From Povalibacter uvarum (GTDB lineage: Bacteria > Pseudomonadota > Gammaproteobacteria > Steroidobacterales > Steroidobacteraceae), in the NCBI RefSeq assembly GCF_014202975.1, contig NZ_JACHHZ010000001.1:744001-808000 (forward strand): DNA of 64,000 bases, given 5' to 3'. The position numbers and the translations under genes are program-made. The notes under the pieces were generated by a model. It saw only the letters and a program-made list of their open reading frames with translations. It searched no databases and was not told where the DNA came from. Position 1 is the first letter of the stretch, and each line of letters opens with the position of its first letter. Positions 1 to 12,643 of the stretch are shown piece after piece.

Positions 1-304
1 GCTTGCTGAGCAATCCGTAGAACGCGGTCTCGTTACGATCCTGGAGTGCGGTCAGGTGCATGTACCGCTCGAGGTCGGTGGTCTTGCTGCGGTAGACGCC
101 GTAGATGCGCTCGAGCTGGACTTCGAGGGTCGAAACCCCGGAGGGGAGCAGGCCGGTCAGTCCGAATTCGCGGCGTTCGGCCTCCGTGAACGCGCTGCCC
201 TTGTTCAGGATCGGGTGTTCCAGGAGCAGGTGCCCGGTCAGGGAAGTCTCAATGTATTCAGTCCCGTGGACGGGATCGCGCCGGATCTCGAATAGCTTGT
301 CCAA
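1..304 (-). CDS. maeA: NAD-type malic enzyme, N-terminal part (runs off left edge)
   Basis: Oxidative decarboxylation of malate to pyruvate. The reverse strand is open from the window edge to about 304 and encodes about 100 residues typical of the malic enzyme N-terminal domain: LLLEHPILNKGSAF, then a GLLPSGVSTLEVQLERIY stretch, then LQDRNETAFYGLL, in the order seen in E. coli MaeA. No ATG is available near the N-terminus. TTG at 304-302, preceded by a GGGGGAG ribosome-binding-like stretch, is my chosen start; TTG at 325-323 is an alternative. The catalytic and NAD-binding parts lie outside the window, so cofactor preference is inferred only from resemblance to MaeA. Divergent from accA. Confidence 0.83.
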   Translation of the reverse strand, partial: MDKLFEIRRDPVHGTEYIETSLTGHLLLEHPILNKGSAFTEAERREFGLTGLLPSGVSTLEVQLERIYGVYRSKTTDLERYMHLTALQDRNETAFYGLLSK

Positions 305-451
305 GACTCCCCCGGTTGTATGCAATTCTGATGGGTCGCGGATAGTACCCTGTCCGAGGGGGTCTGAAAGGCCCCGGCGCATCTGGCGTTTGCCAGCCGG
401 GCAATCTCCCGTTATGTTCCGCGCTGCTTTCGCGAGGGACCTGATGCCCGT

Positions 452-1411
452 ATGGCAATGAATTTTCTGGACTTCGAGCAGCCGATCGCCGAGCTCGAAG
501 CCAAAATCGATGAACTGAAGTTCGTCTCGAACGACGCCGAAGTGAACATCGGCGAGGAAATCGCGCGCCTGCGCGCGAAGAGCCGGACGCTCACGACCAG
601 CATCTTCTCGAATCTGACCCAGTGGCAGATCGCGCAGCTCGCCCGTCATCCGCAGCGTCCCTACACGCTCGATTACATCTCGGCCATCCTGACCGACTTC
701 CAGGAACTGCACGGCGACCGCATGTACGCGGACGATCACGCCATCGTCGGCGGCCCGGCGCGGCTCGACGGTCGACCTGTGATGATCATCGGTCATCAGA
801 AGGGCCGCGATACGAAGGAGCGCGTGCGTCGCAACTACGGCATGCCGAAGCCCGAGGGCTATCGCAAGGCGCTGCGCCTGATGCACATGGCTGAGCGCTT
901 CCAGATGCCGCTCATCACATTCATCGACACGTCAGGCGCGTATCCGGGCGTCGGCGCGGAAGAACGCGGACAGAGCGAGGCGATCGCGCGCAATCTGTTC
1001 GAGATGTCGACGCTGCGTGTGCCGATCATCAGCGTCGTGATCGGCGAAGGCGGTTCGGGCGGCGCGCTGGCGATCGGCGTATGCGACCGGCTGCTGATGC
1101 TTCAGTACAGCGTGTACTCGGTGATTTCTCCCGAAGGCTGCGCGGGCATTCTCTGGCGCAGCGCGGACAAGAAGGATCTCGCGGCCGAAGCGATGGGCAT
1201 CAGCGCGGAGCGCATTGCGAAGCTCGGTGTCGTCGACGAAGTCATCAAGGAGCCGCTGGGCGGCGCGCATCGCGATCCGCAGGTCATGGCGGACAACCTC
1301 AAGGAAACGCTCCTGCGTCAGTTGAAGGATCTGGAGTCGCTCAGCGTCGACCAGCTCCTCGCGAACCGCGACAAGCGGCTGCGCGGCTACGGAGTGTTCA
1401 GCGAAGGATGA
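452..1411 (+). CDS. accA: Acetyl-CoA carboxylase carboxyltransferase subunit alpha
   Basis: Alpha subunit of the carboxyltransferase that moves CO2 from carboxybiotin to acetyl-CoA, making malonyl-CoA for fatty acid synthesis; it pairs with AccD, which is not in this window. The 319 residues match the usual length. Visible family features are the start [19 protein letters not shown], the central [18 protein letters not shown], and [13 protein letters not shown] followed by [16 protein letters not shown] at 452 has GAGGG 11 nt upstream; ATG at 458 would also be acceptable. It starts divergently from the malic enzyme gene with a 147-bp gap, and tilS follows 41 nt downstream. Confidence 0.97.
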   Translation: MAMNFLDFEQPIAELEAKIDELKFVSNDAEVNIGEEIARLRAKSRTLTTSIFSNLTQWQIAQLARHPQRPYTLDYISAILTDFQELHGDRMYADDHAIVGGPARLDGRPVMIIGHQKGRDTKERVRRNYGMPKPEGYRKALRLMHMAERFQMPLITFIDTSGAYPGVGAEERGQSEAIARNLFEMSTLRVPIISVVIGEGGSGGALAIGVCDRLLMLQYSVYSVISPEGCAGILWRSADKKDLAAEAMGISAERIAKLGVVDEVIKEPLGGAHRDPQVMADNLKETLLRQLKDLESLSVDQLLANRDKRLRGYGVFSEG

Positions 1412-1452
1412 GGGCCTCGTAGCGACGAGCGCGCCGTCCGATACTGGTGGCC

Positions 1453-2802
1453 ATGTCGCTCAGCCCAGCCTCCGTTCTCTCCGGTCTCAAAGCCGCCTTG
1501 CCTGCCCAGGCTGGCGGCGATATCTGCGTCGGGTTCAGCGGCGGGCTCGATTCCACGGTTCTGGTTGCAGCGCTGGCGCAGGCACGCCAGGTCGAACCTT
1601 CGCTGCGACTTCGCGCCATTCATATCGATCATCAGTTGCAGCCTCAGTCAGCGGCGTGGGATGAGCATTGCCGCTCCATCGCGAACGCGCTGGACGTCGA
1701 GTATCGATCCTGTCGGGTTACCGTCGTGCTGGATCCCGAAGAGGGACCCGAGGCATCGGCTCGCGCGGCGCGATACCAGGCGCTGCAATCCCTGTTGCGA
1801 CCCGGCGAAACGCTGGTGACCGCTCATCACGCCGACGATCAGCTCGAGACCCTGCTGCTCGCGCTGATGCGAGGCGCTGGAACCCGGGGGCTCGCCGGTA
1901 TGCCTGCCTGCCAACCGCTCGGGATCGGGTGGCACGCCCGGCCGTTGCTCGAGTTCACTCGCGCGGAGCTGGAAGCGTGGGGCAGGGCGCAGGGATTGCG
2001 CTGGATCGACGATCCGACCAACGGCGACAGTCGCTTCAGCCGGAATTTCGTGCGGACCGAGATCGTTCCCCTTCTGCGCACTCGATGGCCCGCGGCTGCG
2101 TCCAATGCGTCGAGAGCGGCGGCGCATCTGGCGGAGGGCGCGGAGCTGCTCGATGAACTCGCGGCGATCGACTGCAGCCCGGCACTGGTCGGCAGCTGCC
2201 TCGCGGTCGATGTTCTGGCGGCGTTGTCTCCCGCGAGACGGAGGAATGCGCTTCGATACTGGCTGCGGCAGCGCGGCGTGCGGTCGCCATCGACACGAAA
2301 GCTCTCGGCACTCGAACACGACATGCTCGTCGCCGATCCGGACCGCTCGCCGGTCGTCGATTGGGACGGTTACGAGATCAGGCGCTTCCGGGGTCTGCTT
2401 TACGCGGATCGAGAGCTTCCGCGGACGGCAGCGACGCCCCGGGAGTGGGATTGGCGGGAGTCGCTCGTGCTGCCGCCGGGACTGGGCACATTACGTACTG
2501 CGAACACCGGCGGGTCAGGGTTGTCCGCAGCTGCGCTGCCGCCGACGCTGCGAGTGGATTTCAGGCACGGCGGCGAAGCGATCCGTCCCGCCGGACACGA
2601 TCATCATCGGACGCTGAAGAATCTGCTGCAGGAAGCGGATATTTTGCCGTGGTGGCGTAGTCGGGTTCCGCTCATCTGGGCGGGCGACCGGCTCGCGGCC
2701 GTGGGCGATCTGTGGATCGCGGATGAATTCGCGACTCACGACGAACGAAGCGGCGTGCGGATCGTCTGGGACGAACGTCCGTGGATCGTCGCCATGCGCT
2801 GA
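1453..2802 (+). CDS. tilS: tRNA(Ile)-lysidine synthase
   Basis: ATP-dependent enzyme that adds lysine to C34 of the CAU-anticodon tRNA-Ile, so that it reads AUA and is charged with Ile. About 449 residues. The N-type PP-loop SGGLDS is at residues 29-34, followed by IHIDHQLQ and TAHHADDQLETLL, then DPTNGDSRFSRNFVR, all diagnostic for TilS. The C-terminal part has the TilS substrate-binding region, with DFRHGGEAIRPAG and LKNLLQEADILPWWR. The start could be GTG at 1447 or ATG at 1453; neither has a strong ribosome-binding site. It probably shares a transcript with accA. Confidence 0.95.
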   Translation: MSLSPASVLSGLKAALPAQAGGDICVGFSGGLDSTVLVAALAQARQVEPSLRLRAIHIDHQLQPQSAAWDEHCRSIANALDVEYRSCRVTVVLDPEEGPEASARAARYQALQSLLRPGETLVTAHHADDQLETLLLALMRGAGTRGLAGMPACQPLGIGWHARPLLEFTRAELEAWGRAQGLRWIDDPTNGDSRFSRNFVRTEIVPLLRTRWPAAASNASRAAAHLAEGAELLDELAAIDCSPALVGSCLAVDVLAALSPARRRNALRYWLRQRGVRSPSTRKLSALEHDMLVADPDRSPVVDWDGYEIRRFRGLLYADRELPRTAATPREWDWRESLVLPPGLGTLRTANTGGSGLSAAALPPTLRVDFRHGGEAIRPAGHDHHRTLKNLLQEADILPWWRSRVPLIWAGDRLAAVGDLWIADEFATHDERSGVRIVWDERPWIVAMR

Positions 2803-2901
2803 AGCCGCGCACGCGAAAAAAATCTCGTCGTCGATACGGCGTTCAGCGGTTTGCTTCTTTCATCGATCGGACGATTCCGATAAACTGCTCTCCCGTCGTG
2901 A

Positions 2902-4611
<1,710 letters not shown>

Positions 4612-4620
4612 GAGTGGCGT

Positions 4621-4697
4621 GAGGCTCGAGCCTCGAGGCTTGAGCCCGGAGGCGGCGCCCTCATTCTGGCTCGAGCCGCGAGCCTCAAACCTCGTGC
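4621..4697. repeat. Heptad repeat array, inverted pair (pyrG-kdsA gap)
   Basis: Eleven consecutive 7-bp units in perfect phase from 4621: GAGGCTC, GAGCCTC, GAGGCTT, GAGCCCG, GAGGCGG, CGCCCTC, ATTCTGG, CTCGAGC, CGCGAGC, CTCAAAC, CTCGTGC. The first four units and the last four are imperfect reverse complements (21 of 26 positions), so a long hairpin is possible. The array begins 9 nt after the pyrG stop and ends 30 nt before kdsA. It belongs to the same kind of element as those at 36881 and 49572. Confidence 0.8.
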
Positions 4698-4727
4698 CCC
4701 TTTGACGTTCACGCCGAGCCAATACCC

Positions 4728-6856
<2,129 letters not shown>

Positions 6857-6868
6857 AACACTGGCCTC

Positions 6869-7213
6869 ATGAAGTTCCTGGCCGCCGGACTGCTCGCTCT
6901 GCTGGTGCTGTTGCAGTACCGGTTGTGGCTGGGCGACGGCGGCATGCGGGAAGTGGCGACGTTGCGCAAAGAGATCGAAGTGCAACAGGCGGAAAACGAC
7001 ACGCTGCGCGAGCGCAACCGGACGCTCGCGGCGGAAGTGCAGGACCTGAAGAAGGGCACGGTCGCGATCGAGGAACGTGCCCGGACGGACTTGGGGATGG
7101 TCGGCCAGCGTGAGACTTTCTACCAAGTAGTCACGCCGCGCGAGGCGCCGCCTCCCGCGGAGAACGAAGAAGTGCAGGAGCCGCGCGTCGCCGAAGCGCG
7201 CAAGCAGCGATAG
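6869..7213 (+). CDS. ftsB: Cell division protein FtsB
   Basis: Small bitopic inner-membrane protein of the FtsQ-FtsB-FtsL divisome subcomplex. 114 residues: a short N-terminus, one membrane helix (about residues 3-20, rich in Leu/Ala), the typical YRLWLGDGG just after it, then a periplasmic coiled coil (heptad-like VATLRKEIEVQQAENDTLRE) and a YxVV-type end (FYQVV). The eno-ftsB-ispD-ispF order is standard in gammaproteobacteria. The last 25 residues are Pro/Glu-rich and variable. Confidence 0.93.
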   Translation: MKFLAAGLLALLVLLQYRLWLGDGGMREVATLRKEIEVQQAENDTLRERNRTLAAEVQDLKKGTVAIEERARTDLGMVGQRETFYQVVTPREAPPPAENEEVQEPRVAEARKQR

Positions 7214-7239
7214 CAGGAAGGTTGACCCTTCCGCCTTCC

Positions 7240-7956
7240 ATGTCTGACTCATTCAAGTTCTGGGCGGTGATTCCTGCCGCGGGCCGCGCCCGGCGGATGG
7301 GTGAAACCGCGTCCCCGAAGCAATACCTGACGATCGCGGGTCGCTCGGTGCTCGAATGGTCGCTGTCGCCGATCCTGGCGCGTGACGACTGTGCTGGCAT
7401 CGTCGTTGCGATTGCCGCCGACGATACGCATTGGTCACGCCTGCCCATTGCTCGCGATCCCAGGGTGCGCACGACAGTGGGCGGCACCGAACGCGCCCAT
7501 TCCGTCCTGGCGGGACTGCGGACGCTATCTCTCAGCGATAGCGAGTTCGTACTGGTTCACGATGCGGCCCGGCCCTGTCTTGCGGCGGACGAGTTGTCAG
7601 GATTGATCGAAGCCGTTCGGAATGATCCGGTCGGCGGATTGCTCGCGGCGCCGGTCGTAGACACGATCAAGCGGGCGGACAGCGAAGGTCGGGTTGCCGA
7701 AACGGTGAGCCGTGAAAGCCTCTGGCGCGCCCTGACGCCGCAGATGTTCCGCTTCGGCACCCTGTATCGCGCATTGACTGCGGCCCAGCAGCAGGGTGTC
7801 GCTGTGACCGACGAGGCGCAGGCGGTCGAGCGCTCGGGCCTTCGCCCGCGAATCGTGGCGGGCAGGACGGACAATCTGAAAATCACGCTGCCCGAGGATC
7901 TCATCCGGGCGGAGCGCATCCTCCAAGAGATGCAGTCCAGCGGAGGACGACGATGA
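7240..7956 (+). CDS. ispD: 2-C-methyl-D-erythritol 4-phosphate cytidylyltransferase
   Basis: MEP-pathway enzyme that couples CTP to MEP, giving CDP-ME, for isoprenoid synthesis. 238 residues from the ATG at 7240. The nucleotide-binding start VIPAAGRARRMG carries Ala-Arg where many homologues have Gly-x-Gly-x-Arg, but the Arg and the following SPKQYL are kept. Other motifs: VHDAARPC and DTIK, then TDEAQAVE. An in-frame TTG at 7222 sits directly behind AGGAAGG and could add six residues. The stop overlaps the ispF start (ATGA), coupling two enzymes of one pathway. Confidence 0.95.
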   Translation: MSDSFKFWAVIPAAGRARRMGETASPKQYLTIAGRSVLEWSLSPILARDDCAGIVVAIAADDTHWSRLPIARDPRVRTTVGGTERAHSVLAGLRTLSLSDSEFVLVHDAARPCLAADELSGLIEAVRNDPVGGLLAAPVVDTIKRADSEGRVAETVSRESLWRALTPQMFRFGTLYRALTAAQQQGVAVTDEAQAVERSGLRPRIVAGRTDNLKITLPEDLIRAERILQEMQSSGGRR

Positions 7957-8450
7957 CGACAGGCCTGCGGATCGGGCAGGGCTACGACGTGCATGCCTTC
8001 GAGGCCGGCGATCATGTGACGCTCGGCGGCGTGCGGATTCCTCATTCACAGGGGATCCGGGCGCATTCGGACGGCGACGTCGTCCTGCATGCGCTTTGCG
8101 ACGCGCTGTTCGGCGCCGCGGGCCTGGGCGACATCGGCATGCATTTTCCGGATACCGATCCTCAATGGCGCGGAGCCGACAGCCGCCAGTTCCTGCGCCA
8201 CGCGAAGCTGCTGCTGGAGCGCCAGGGCCTTGCGATCGTGAACGTCGATGTGACCGTGCTTGCCGAGGCACCGCGCCTCGGCAAGCATCGCGAAACGATG
8301 CGCTCGAACATCAGCGCCGATCTCGGACTGGATCAGGCTCGCGTCAACATCAAGGCCACGACGAGCGAAGGTCTCGGCTTCATCGGCCAGCGCCAGGGTA
8401 TTGCCTGTCATGCGATCGCCCTGATCGAACAAACCTCCGGGGCCAAATGA
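7953..8450 (+). CDS. ispF: 2-C-methyl-D-erythritol 2,4-cyclodiphosphate synthase
   Basis: Cyclises CDP-ME 2-phosphate to MEcPP with loss of CMP. 165 residues; the family forms trimers with zinc at the interface. Visible: RIGQGYDVHAFE with the zinc ligands Asp and His, the LGGVRIPH strand, the signature AHSDGDVVLHALCDALFGA, and IGMHFPDTDP. The C-terminus has the usual INIKATTSEGLGFIG-type segment (here VNIKATTSEGLGFIG). Starts 4 nt inside ispD and overlaps truD by 4 nt, so ispD-ispF-truD form a tightly coupled unit. Confidence 0.97.
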   Translation: MTTGLRIGQGYDVHAFEAGDHVTLGGVRIPHSQGIRAHSDGDVVLHALCDALFGAAGLGDIGMHFPDTDPQWRGADSRQFLRHAKLLLERQGLAIVNVDVTVLAEAPRLGKHRETMRSNISADLGLDQARVNIKATTSEGLGFIGQRQGIACHAIALIEQTSGAK

Positions 8451-9496
8451 ATCCGCTCGATCTGCCTTGCGCCTGGGGCGCACCGCCCGTTCGAGGCCGC
8501 GTGCGTGTTTCTCCCGAAGACTTCGTGGTGCGGGAGTGGCTCGGCTTCGCCGCGGACGGCGACGGCGATCATTGGTTGCTGACGGTCCGCAAGCGCGGCG
8601 CGAATACACATTGGGTCGCGAAGCAGCTCGGCAAGCTCGCCCAGATTCACCCTCGCGACGTTGGCTTCGCCGGACTGAAGGATCGCGACGCGGTGACAGA
8701 ACAGGCTTTCACGATTCCGGTGCGCTCCGCGATGACGGGCGACTGGGCCGGTGTCAGCGGCGACGGCTTCGAAGTCGTCGCGGCCGAACGCCATCGTCGC
8801 AAGCTCAAGCGCGGGGCGTTGCGCGGCAATGATTTCGAGATCGTCGTCAGGGATCTTGCGGGGGATCGAGCGGCACTCGATGGGCGTTGCAAGCTCATTG
8901 CCGCGCAGGGGGTGCCGAATTACTTCGGGCCGCAGCGATTCGGCAACGACGGCGCCAATCTGACTCGCGCGCGCCAGTGGTTCAGCGGCGAAAGGGAATT
9001 GCACGATCGCTTCGAACGAGGCTTCGCGCTGTCGGCGGCGCGTTCCGCGATCTTCAACGCCGTGGCGGCCGAGCGCGTTCGCAATGGCACATGGAATCAG
9101 CTGCAGGCGGGCGACGTCGCCAACCTCGATGGAAGCAATAGCGTTTTCAAGGTCGACGCACTCGATGAGGTGCTGCGGGATCGCTGCGACCGCATGGACA
9201 TCCATCCGACAGGGCCGCTGTGGGGCAGGGGCGAACTGGTTTCGCAGGGCGAAGTCGCATCGCTCGAACGACGGGTCGCGGACGCCGAGGGTTCGCTCGC
9301 ATCAGGCCTGGCGACGACGGATCTCGACCAGGAGCGGCGGTCGCTGCGAATGCGTCTCGCCGAATTCGCCTGGGCCCTGGAAGGGCCGGATCTTCGATTG
9401 CGCTTCCGTCTTTCGCGCGGCGTGTTTGCCACTGCGGTGCTGCACGAGATTCTCGAAGACGCTTTCTCGCAAGTGCATCCGGAATCGGACGAGTAA
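8447..9496 (+). CDS. truD: tRNA pseudouridine(13) synthase TruD
   Basis: Isomerises U13 of tRNA-Glu to pseudouridine. 349 residues. The catalytic Asp lies in VGFAGLKDRDAVTEQ; other TruD features are the N-terminal RVSPEDFVVREWLGF, the GVPNYFGPQRFG signature and RSAIFNAVAAERV, after which the TRUD insertion domain leads to LPPALE-like C-terminal elements. The ispF-truD-surE-pcm order is shared with E. coli; here a minus-strand Smr gene is inserted between truD and surE. A repeat element follows the stop. Confidence 0.96.
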   Translation: MNPLDLPCAWGAPPVRGRVRVSPEDFVVREWLGFAADGDGDHWLLTVRKRGANTHWVAKQLGKLAQIHPRDVGFAGLKDRDAVTEQAFTIPVRSAMTGDWAGVSGDGFEVVAAERHRRKLKRGALRGNDFEIVVRDLAGDRAALDGRCKLIAAQGVPNYFGPQRFGNDGANLTRARQWFSGERELHDRFERGFALSAARSAIFNAVAAERVRNGTWNQLQAGDVANLDGSNSVFKVDALDEVLRDRCDRMDIHPTGPLWGRGELVSQGEVASLERRVADAEGSLASGLATTDLDQERRSLRMRLAEFAWALEGPDLRLRFRLSRGVFATAVLHEILEDAFSQVHPESDE

Positions 9497-9524
9497 GGTC
9501 CGCAAGTCAGAAGAGAGGATTTCA

Positions 9525-9542
9525 CACGGAGTTCACGGAGAT
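9525..9542. repeat. CACGGAGTT/CACGGAGAT nonamer repeat, short copy
   Basis: Two 9-bp units (CACGGAGTT, CACGGAGAT) preceded by TTCA, 28 nt after the truD stop. The same sequence context, with a third unit and a full inverted partner, occurs at 59101-59188, so this looks like a half copy of that element. Confidence 0.6.
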
Positions 9543-9567
9543 CTCGAAAGCAGATCGACGATTTCGT

Positions 9568-9644
9568 TGTGGATCCGGCTTCAGCCGGACGTTATCGCCC
9601 CCGGGCGATGCTTCGCTGACGTCCGACTGAAGTCGGACCCACAG
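9568..9644. repeat. REP-like composite palindrome between truD and the Smr gene
   Basis: Three small hairpins in a row: TCCGGCT-TC-AGCCGGA (9574-9589), ATCGCCC-CC-GGGCGAT (9594-9609) and GTCCGACT-GA-AGTCGGAC (9621-9638), bracketed by TGTGG and CCCACA. The flanks and the GGCTTCAGCC core resemble the extragenic palindromic repeats common in gammaproteobacteria. It sits between two convergent genes and may help end both transcripts. Confidence 0.7.
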
Positions 9645-9654
9645 GAAGAACGCG

Positions 9655-10191
9655 CTAGCGTCTGGCCTTCAGCAGCACGTAGACCGCGCCGCTGCCGCCA
9701 TCGACCGAGCGTGCCGATCCGAACGCGAGGACCGCGTCGGTGTATTGCAGCCAGCGATTGACGATGTTCTTGAGCACCGGGCCGCGAGGACCGGAACGCT
9801 TGCCCTTGCCGTGGATGATGCGTACGCATTGCATGTTGCGTTGAACTGCATCGGCGATGAATTCTCGCAGCGCGGCCTTGGCCTGTGCGCCGTTCATGCC
9901 GTGCAGATCGATCTCGGCATCGACCGCGTAGTGACCCCTTCGCAGCTTGACGAGGACTTCCTCCGGGACGTGAGGGCGACGAAACATCAGCTCATCGCCG
10001 GTGGCGAGCAGGGATTCATCGGCGGGCGGCAGCAGGCTCTCCTTGAGGACTTCGGTCTGGTCGAGACGCGTGAAACGCGCCTCGGGCTGCGGTTTGGGCG
10101 ATTCCGGTGCGGCCTGTCCCTGCGGCAGGCGCTTGACTTCGCGCATCGCCTCGAGGAAGAGGTCCTTGTCGGGATCGTCGGGTGTGCTCAT
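9655..10191 (-). CDS. Smr-domain protein
   Basis: 178 residues. The N-terminal half is a charged linker (STPDDPDKDLFLEAMREVK, then LPQGQ). The C-terminal Smr domain shows IDLHGMNGAQAKAALREFI, then VRIIHGKGKRSGPRGPVLK and a C-terminal GGSGAVYVLL, matching stand-alone Smr proteins of the SmrA/SmrB/YdaL group. Smr domains occur in MutS2 and are often nicking endonucleases; SmrB-type proteins act on mRNA at collided ribosomes. Which role applies here cannot be decided from sequence. The start at 10191 agrees with family N-termini; upstream in-frame extension is rejected. Divergent from surE. Confidence 0.88.
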   Translation of the reverse strand: MSTPDDPDKDLFLEAMREVKRLPQGQAAPESPKPQPEARFTRLDQTEVLKESLLPPADESLLATGDELMFRRPHVPEEVLVKLRRGHYAVDAEIDLHGMNGAQAKAALREFIADAVQRNMQCVRIIHGKGKRSGPRGPVLKNIVNRWLQYTDAVLAFGSARSVDGGSGAVYVLLKARR

Positions 10192-10215
10192 GTCGCTGAT
10201 CTGCCGTGACGTTTC

Positions 10216-10222
10216 CAGTATA
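10216..10222 (-). promoter_or_regulatory. Possible -10 element for the Smr gene
   Basis: On the minus strand a TATACT hexamer lies about 28 nt upstream of the Smr ATG. No convincing -35 box is seen at the right distance (CCAAGC-like), so this is a weak call. Confidence 0.3.
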
Positions 10223-10364
10223 GTTTGCCGCGCGCAATGCTTGGCGTTGCGACAATCCCTGAACGCGAGGCGGTGGCCGGCGGTTGCGCAATTCTCCTGC
10301 GCACGCGCCGCAAGCAGACCTCGCGCAGGCCCGAACGATTCGGCGTGACGACGACTGGCCAAGT

Positions 10365-11126
10365 GTGAAGATTCTCATCAGCAACGACGACGGTTATCGC
10401 GCTGAAGGATTGCGCGTATTGCGCGAATCGCTCGCGCCGCTCGCGGAAGTCACTGTCGTCGCCCCCGACCGCAATCGCAGCGGCGCAAGCAACTCGCTGA
10501 CACTCGATGTGCCGCTGCGCGTTTTTCCGTACGACACCGACTGTCACGTCGTTGTCAGCGGCACACCCACCGACTGCGTCCATCTCGCGATCTCGGGCCT
10601 GTTCGAACACGAGCACGACATGGTGGTCTCCGGCATCAACGAAGGCGCGAACCTCGGTGATGACGTGCTCTATTCAGGCACGGTCGCCGCAGCGATCGAA
10701 GGTCGCTTCCTCGGGCTCTCGGCCATCGCGGTTTCGCTGGTCACGCGCCCAGGTTCCGGTCAGCACTACGCGACCGCCGGGCGCATCGCCGCCGAACTCG
10801 TCATGCGCATCCAGCGATCACCACTGCATCAGGCCACGATCCTCAACGTGAATGTGCCCGACCTGCCTTATGAAGAGCTGAAGGGCTGCAAGGCAACGCG
10901 CCTCGGCTACCGGCATCGCTCCGAACCGATCGTGCGTTCCGAAGATCCTCGCGGACGCCCTGTGTATTGGGTGGGGCCGCCGGGAGTCGGTCAGGACGCA
11001 GGCGACGGCACTGACTTCGACGCTGTCGCGAACGGATACGTGTCCGTGACTCCGCTGCAGATCGATCTCACGCGTCATTCGATGCTCGAAGACATCGGCA
11101 ACTGGCTGCGCGGGCGCGAAGCATGA
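10365..11126 (+). CDS. surE: 5'/3'-nucleotidase SurE
   Basis: Survival-protein E, a metal-dependent nucleoside 5'/3'-monophosphate phosphatase. 253 residues from GTG at 10365. It begins [16 protein letters not shown], with the metal-binding Asp-Asp pair, followed by [16 protein letters not shown], the [12 protein letters not shown] stretch, and [23 protein letters not shown]. The upstream in-frame extension to 10284 lacks family similarity. The stop overlaps the pcm start (ATGA). The surE-pcm-nlpD order is conserved in many gammaproteobacteria. Confidence 0.96.
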   Translation: MKILISNDDGYRAEGLRVLRESLAPLAEVTVVAPDRNRSGASNSLTLDVPLRVFPYDTDCHVVVSGTPTDCVHLAISGLFEHEHDMVVSGINEGANLGDDVLYSGTVAAAIEGRFLGLSAIAVSLVTRPGSGQHYATAGRIAAELVMRIQRSPLHQATILNVNVPDLPYEELKGCKATRLGYRHRSEPIVRSEDPRGRPVYWVGPPGVGQDAGDGTDFDAVANGYVSVTPLQIDLTRHSMLEDIGNWLRGREA

Positions 11127-11854
11127 AGCCGCCGCCCGGAAAGCCTCCCGTGCCCCCGATGCCCCAGTCACATGGCGTGCCCAATGGCGCGTCCAACGGA
11201 GCGCGCCACAACGGTATCGGCATGACGTCGGCACGCACACGCGAGCGTCTCGTGCAGCGTCTGCGCGATCAGGGCATCACAAATCCATTGGTGCTCGAGC
11301 AGATCCGCAACGTGCCGCGCCACCTGTTCGTCGATGAGGCGCTGGCGACGCGGGCTTACGAAGACACCGCGCTGCCGATCGGGCTGGGGCAGACGATTTC
11401 GCAGCCCTATGTCGTCGCACGGATGACAGAAGCGCTGATCGAAGGCACGGCGCCTCGCAAAGTGCTGGAGATTGGAACGGGCTGCGGCTACCAGACCACG
11501 GTTCTCGCGCCCTTCGTCAAATTCCTGTACAGCATCGAACGCATCAGTGCGCTGCTCGAGCGGGCCCGGTCGAGGTTGAAGGAACTCGACATCCGCAATG
11601 TCCATTTGCGTCATGGCGACGGCTTCAAAGGCTGGGTCGCGCACGCGCCCTATGACGGCATTCTGATGGCGGCAGCGCCGCTGGCCATTCCGGAGGCATT
11701 GTTCGCGCAGTTGGGCCAGGGCGGGCGACTGATTGCCCCGGTCGGGCCGGAAGGCAGGCAGCAACTCGTGCGCATCACGAGGCGCGGAGATGATTTTCAT
11801 ACCGAGACATTGGGTCTCGTGAGCTTCGTGCCGTTGCTCAAGGGCCTTGGGTGA
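11123..11854 (+). CDS. pcm: Protein-L-isoaspartate O-methyltransferase
   Basis: Uses S-adenosylmethionine to methylate L-isoaspartyl residues in damaged proteins, starting their repair. 243 residues, about 35 longer than E. coli Pcm because of an N-terminal Pro/Gly/Asn-rich extension (about residues 1-33). The enzyme core has [38 protein letters not shown], the SAM motif [12 protein letters not shown] and the C-terminal [10 protein letters not shown] downstream start at the ATG near 11222 ([14 protein letters not shown]) would remove the extension; the ATGA overlap with surE supports the long form. Confidence 0.94.
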   Translation: MKPPPGKPPVPPMPQSHGVPNGASNGARHNGIGMTSARTRERLVQRLRDQGITNPLVLEQIRNVPRHLFVDEALATRAYEDTALPIGLGQTISQPYVVARMTEALIEGTAPRKVLEIGTGCGYQTTVLAPFVKFLYSIERISALLERARSRLKELDIRNVHLRHGDGFKGWVAHAPYDGILMAAAPLAIPEALFAQLGQGGRLIAPVGPEGRQQLVRITRRGDDFHTETLGLVSFVPLLKGLG

Positions 11855-11885
11855 GCCAGGCGGGATGAGCCGATGGTGAGGGACA

Positions 11886-11906
11886 GGTGACGAGTGACGG
11901 GTGACG
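11886..11906. repeat. Heptad repeat array (GTGACGG type) before nlpD-like gene
   Basis: Three 7-bp units, GGTGACG AGTGACG GGTGACG, in perfect phase. They include the GTG start proposed for the NlpD-like gene (11894). The reverse-complement unit, CACCCGT, appears four times directly before pdxJ at 33036-33063. Confidence 0.75.
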
Positions 11907-12643
11907 GGAACAAGACGCGCAACTTCGGATCCCGCACGTCGCTGGTCACACACGTTTCGCGTTGCTTCCTCGTCGTGTTCCTTCTCGCGGTGGGCGGTTG
12001 CGCATCCGAGCCCACGCGACCCGCGTCCTACACAGTGAAGCGGGGCGACACGCTGTACTCCATTGCATGGAAGCACGGTGTGGACTATCAGCAGCTCGCT
12101 CGCTGGAACGGCATCGGGCGCGACTATGTGATTCATCCCGGCCAGGTGCTTCGTCTCACGCCCGCAGGCGGCACGCGCACCGCGACTCCATCGCCATCGG
12201 CGAAATCCGCCGCTCCACGTCAAAGTGCGCCGCGAGCACCACCCCGAGCAGCGCCGGTGCCCAGCGGGCCGCCGATCAAATGGCAATGGCCCGTGGATGA
12301 GGGCAAGGTCACACTTACGACGCGGCCCAATGGCGGCCAGGGTCTCACCGTCGAAGGCAAGCCGGGGCAGGACATCAGGGCTGCGGCCACGGGCAAGGTC
12401 GTCTACACCGGTACCGGTCTGCTTGGTTACGGCCAGCTCATCATCGTTAAGCACAGCGAAACGTACCTGAGCGCGTACGGCCATACGCAGTCGGTCGCCG
12501 TGCGCGAAGGGGATGATGTCAAGTCGGGTCAGCGCATCGCGACCATGGGCGCGGGCCCGCAAGGCTCGCCGATGCTGTATTTCGAGATCCGCATCGATGG
12601 TTCGCCGACCAATCCCATGTCGTTGCTCCCGCAACGCCGTTGA
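11894..12643 (+). CDS. nlpD: NlpD-like LysM / M23 peptidase-domain lipoprotein
   Basis: Probable outer-membrane lipoprotein that activates a cell-wall amidase (AmiC) at division. 249 residues: a basic N-terminus, a hydrophobic segment ending in the lipobox VGGC, one LysM domain (YTVKRGDTLYSIAWKHG to PGQVLRL), an Ala/Pro/Ser linker, and a C-terminal M23 (LytM) domain with GQDIRAAATGKVVY and SAYGHTQSVAVREGD. The metal ligands of active M23 enzymes (HxxxD and HxH) appear degenerate, as in amidase-activating EnvC/NlpD proteins. The GTG start lies in a heptad repeat; GAGGG lies upstream. rpoS, its common neighbour, is absent. Confidence 0.9.
   Translation: MTGDGNKTRNFGSRTSLVTHVSRCFLVVFLLAVGGCASEPTRPASYTVKRGDTLYSIAWKHGVDYQQLARWNGIGRDYVIHPGQVLRLTPAGGTRTATPSPSAKSAAPRQSAPRAPPRAAPVPSGPPIKWQWPVDEGKVTLTTRPNGGQGLTVEGKPGQDIRAAATGKVVYTGTGLLGYGQLIIVKHSETYLSAYGHTQSVAVREGDDVKSGQRIATMGAGPQGSPMLYFEIRIDGSPTNPMSLLPQRR

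Noticed and set aside
2851-2886. sigma-70 promoter for pyrG (TTGCTT ... TAAACT)
   Set aside because: The spacing is 24 bp, too long; a -35 at the right distance (TTTCAT) is weak, so no feature was called.
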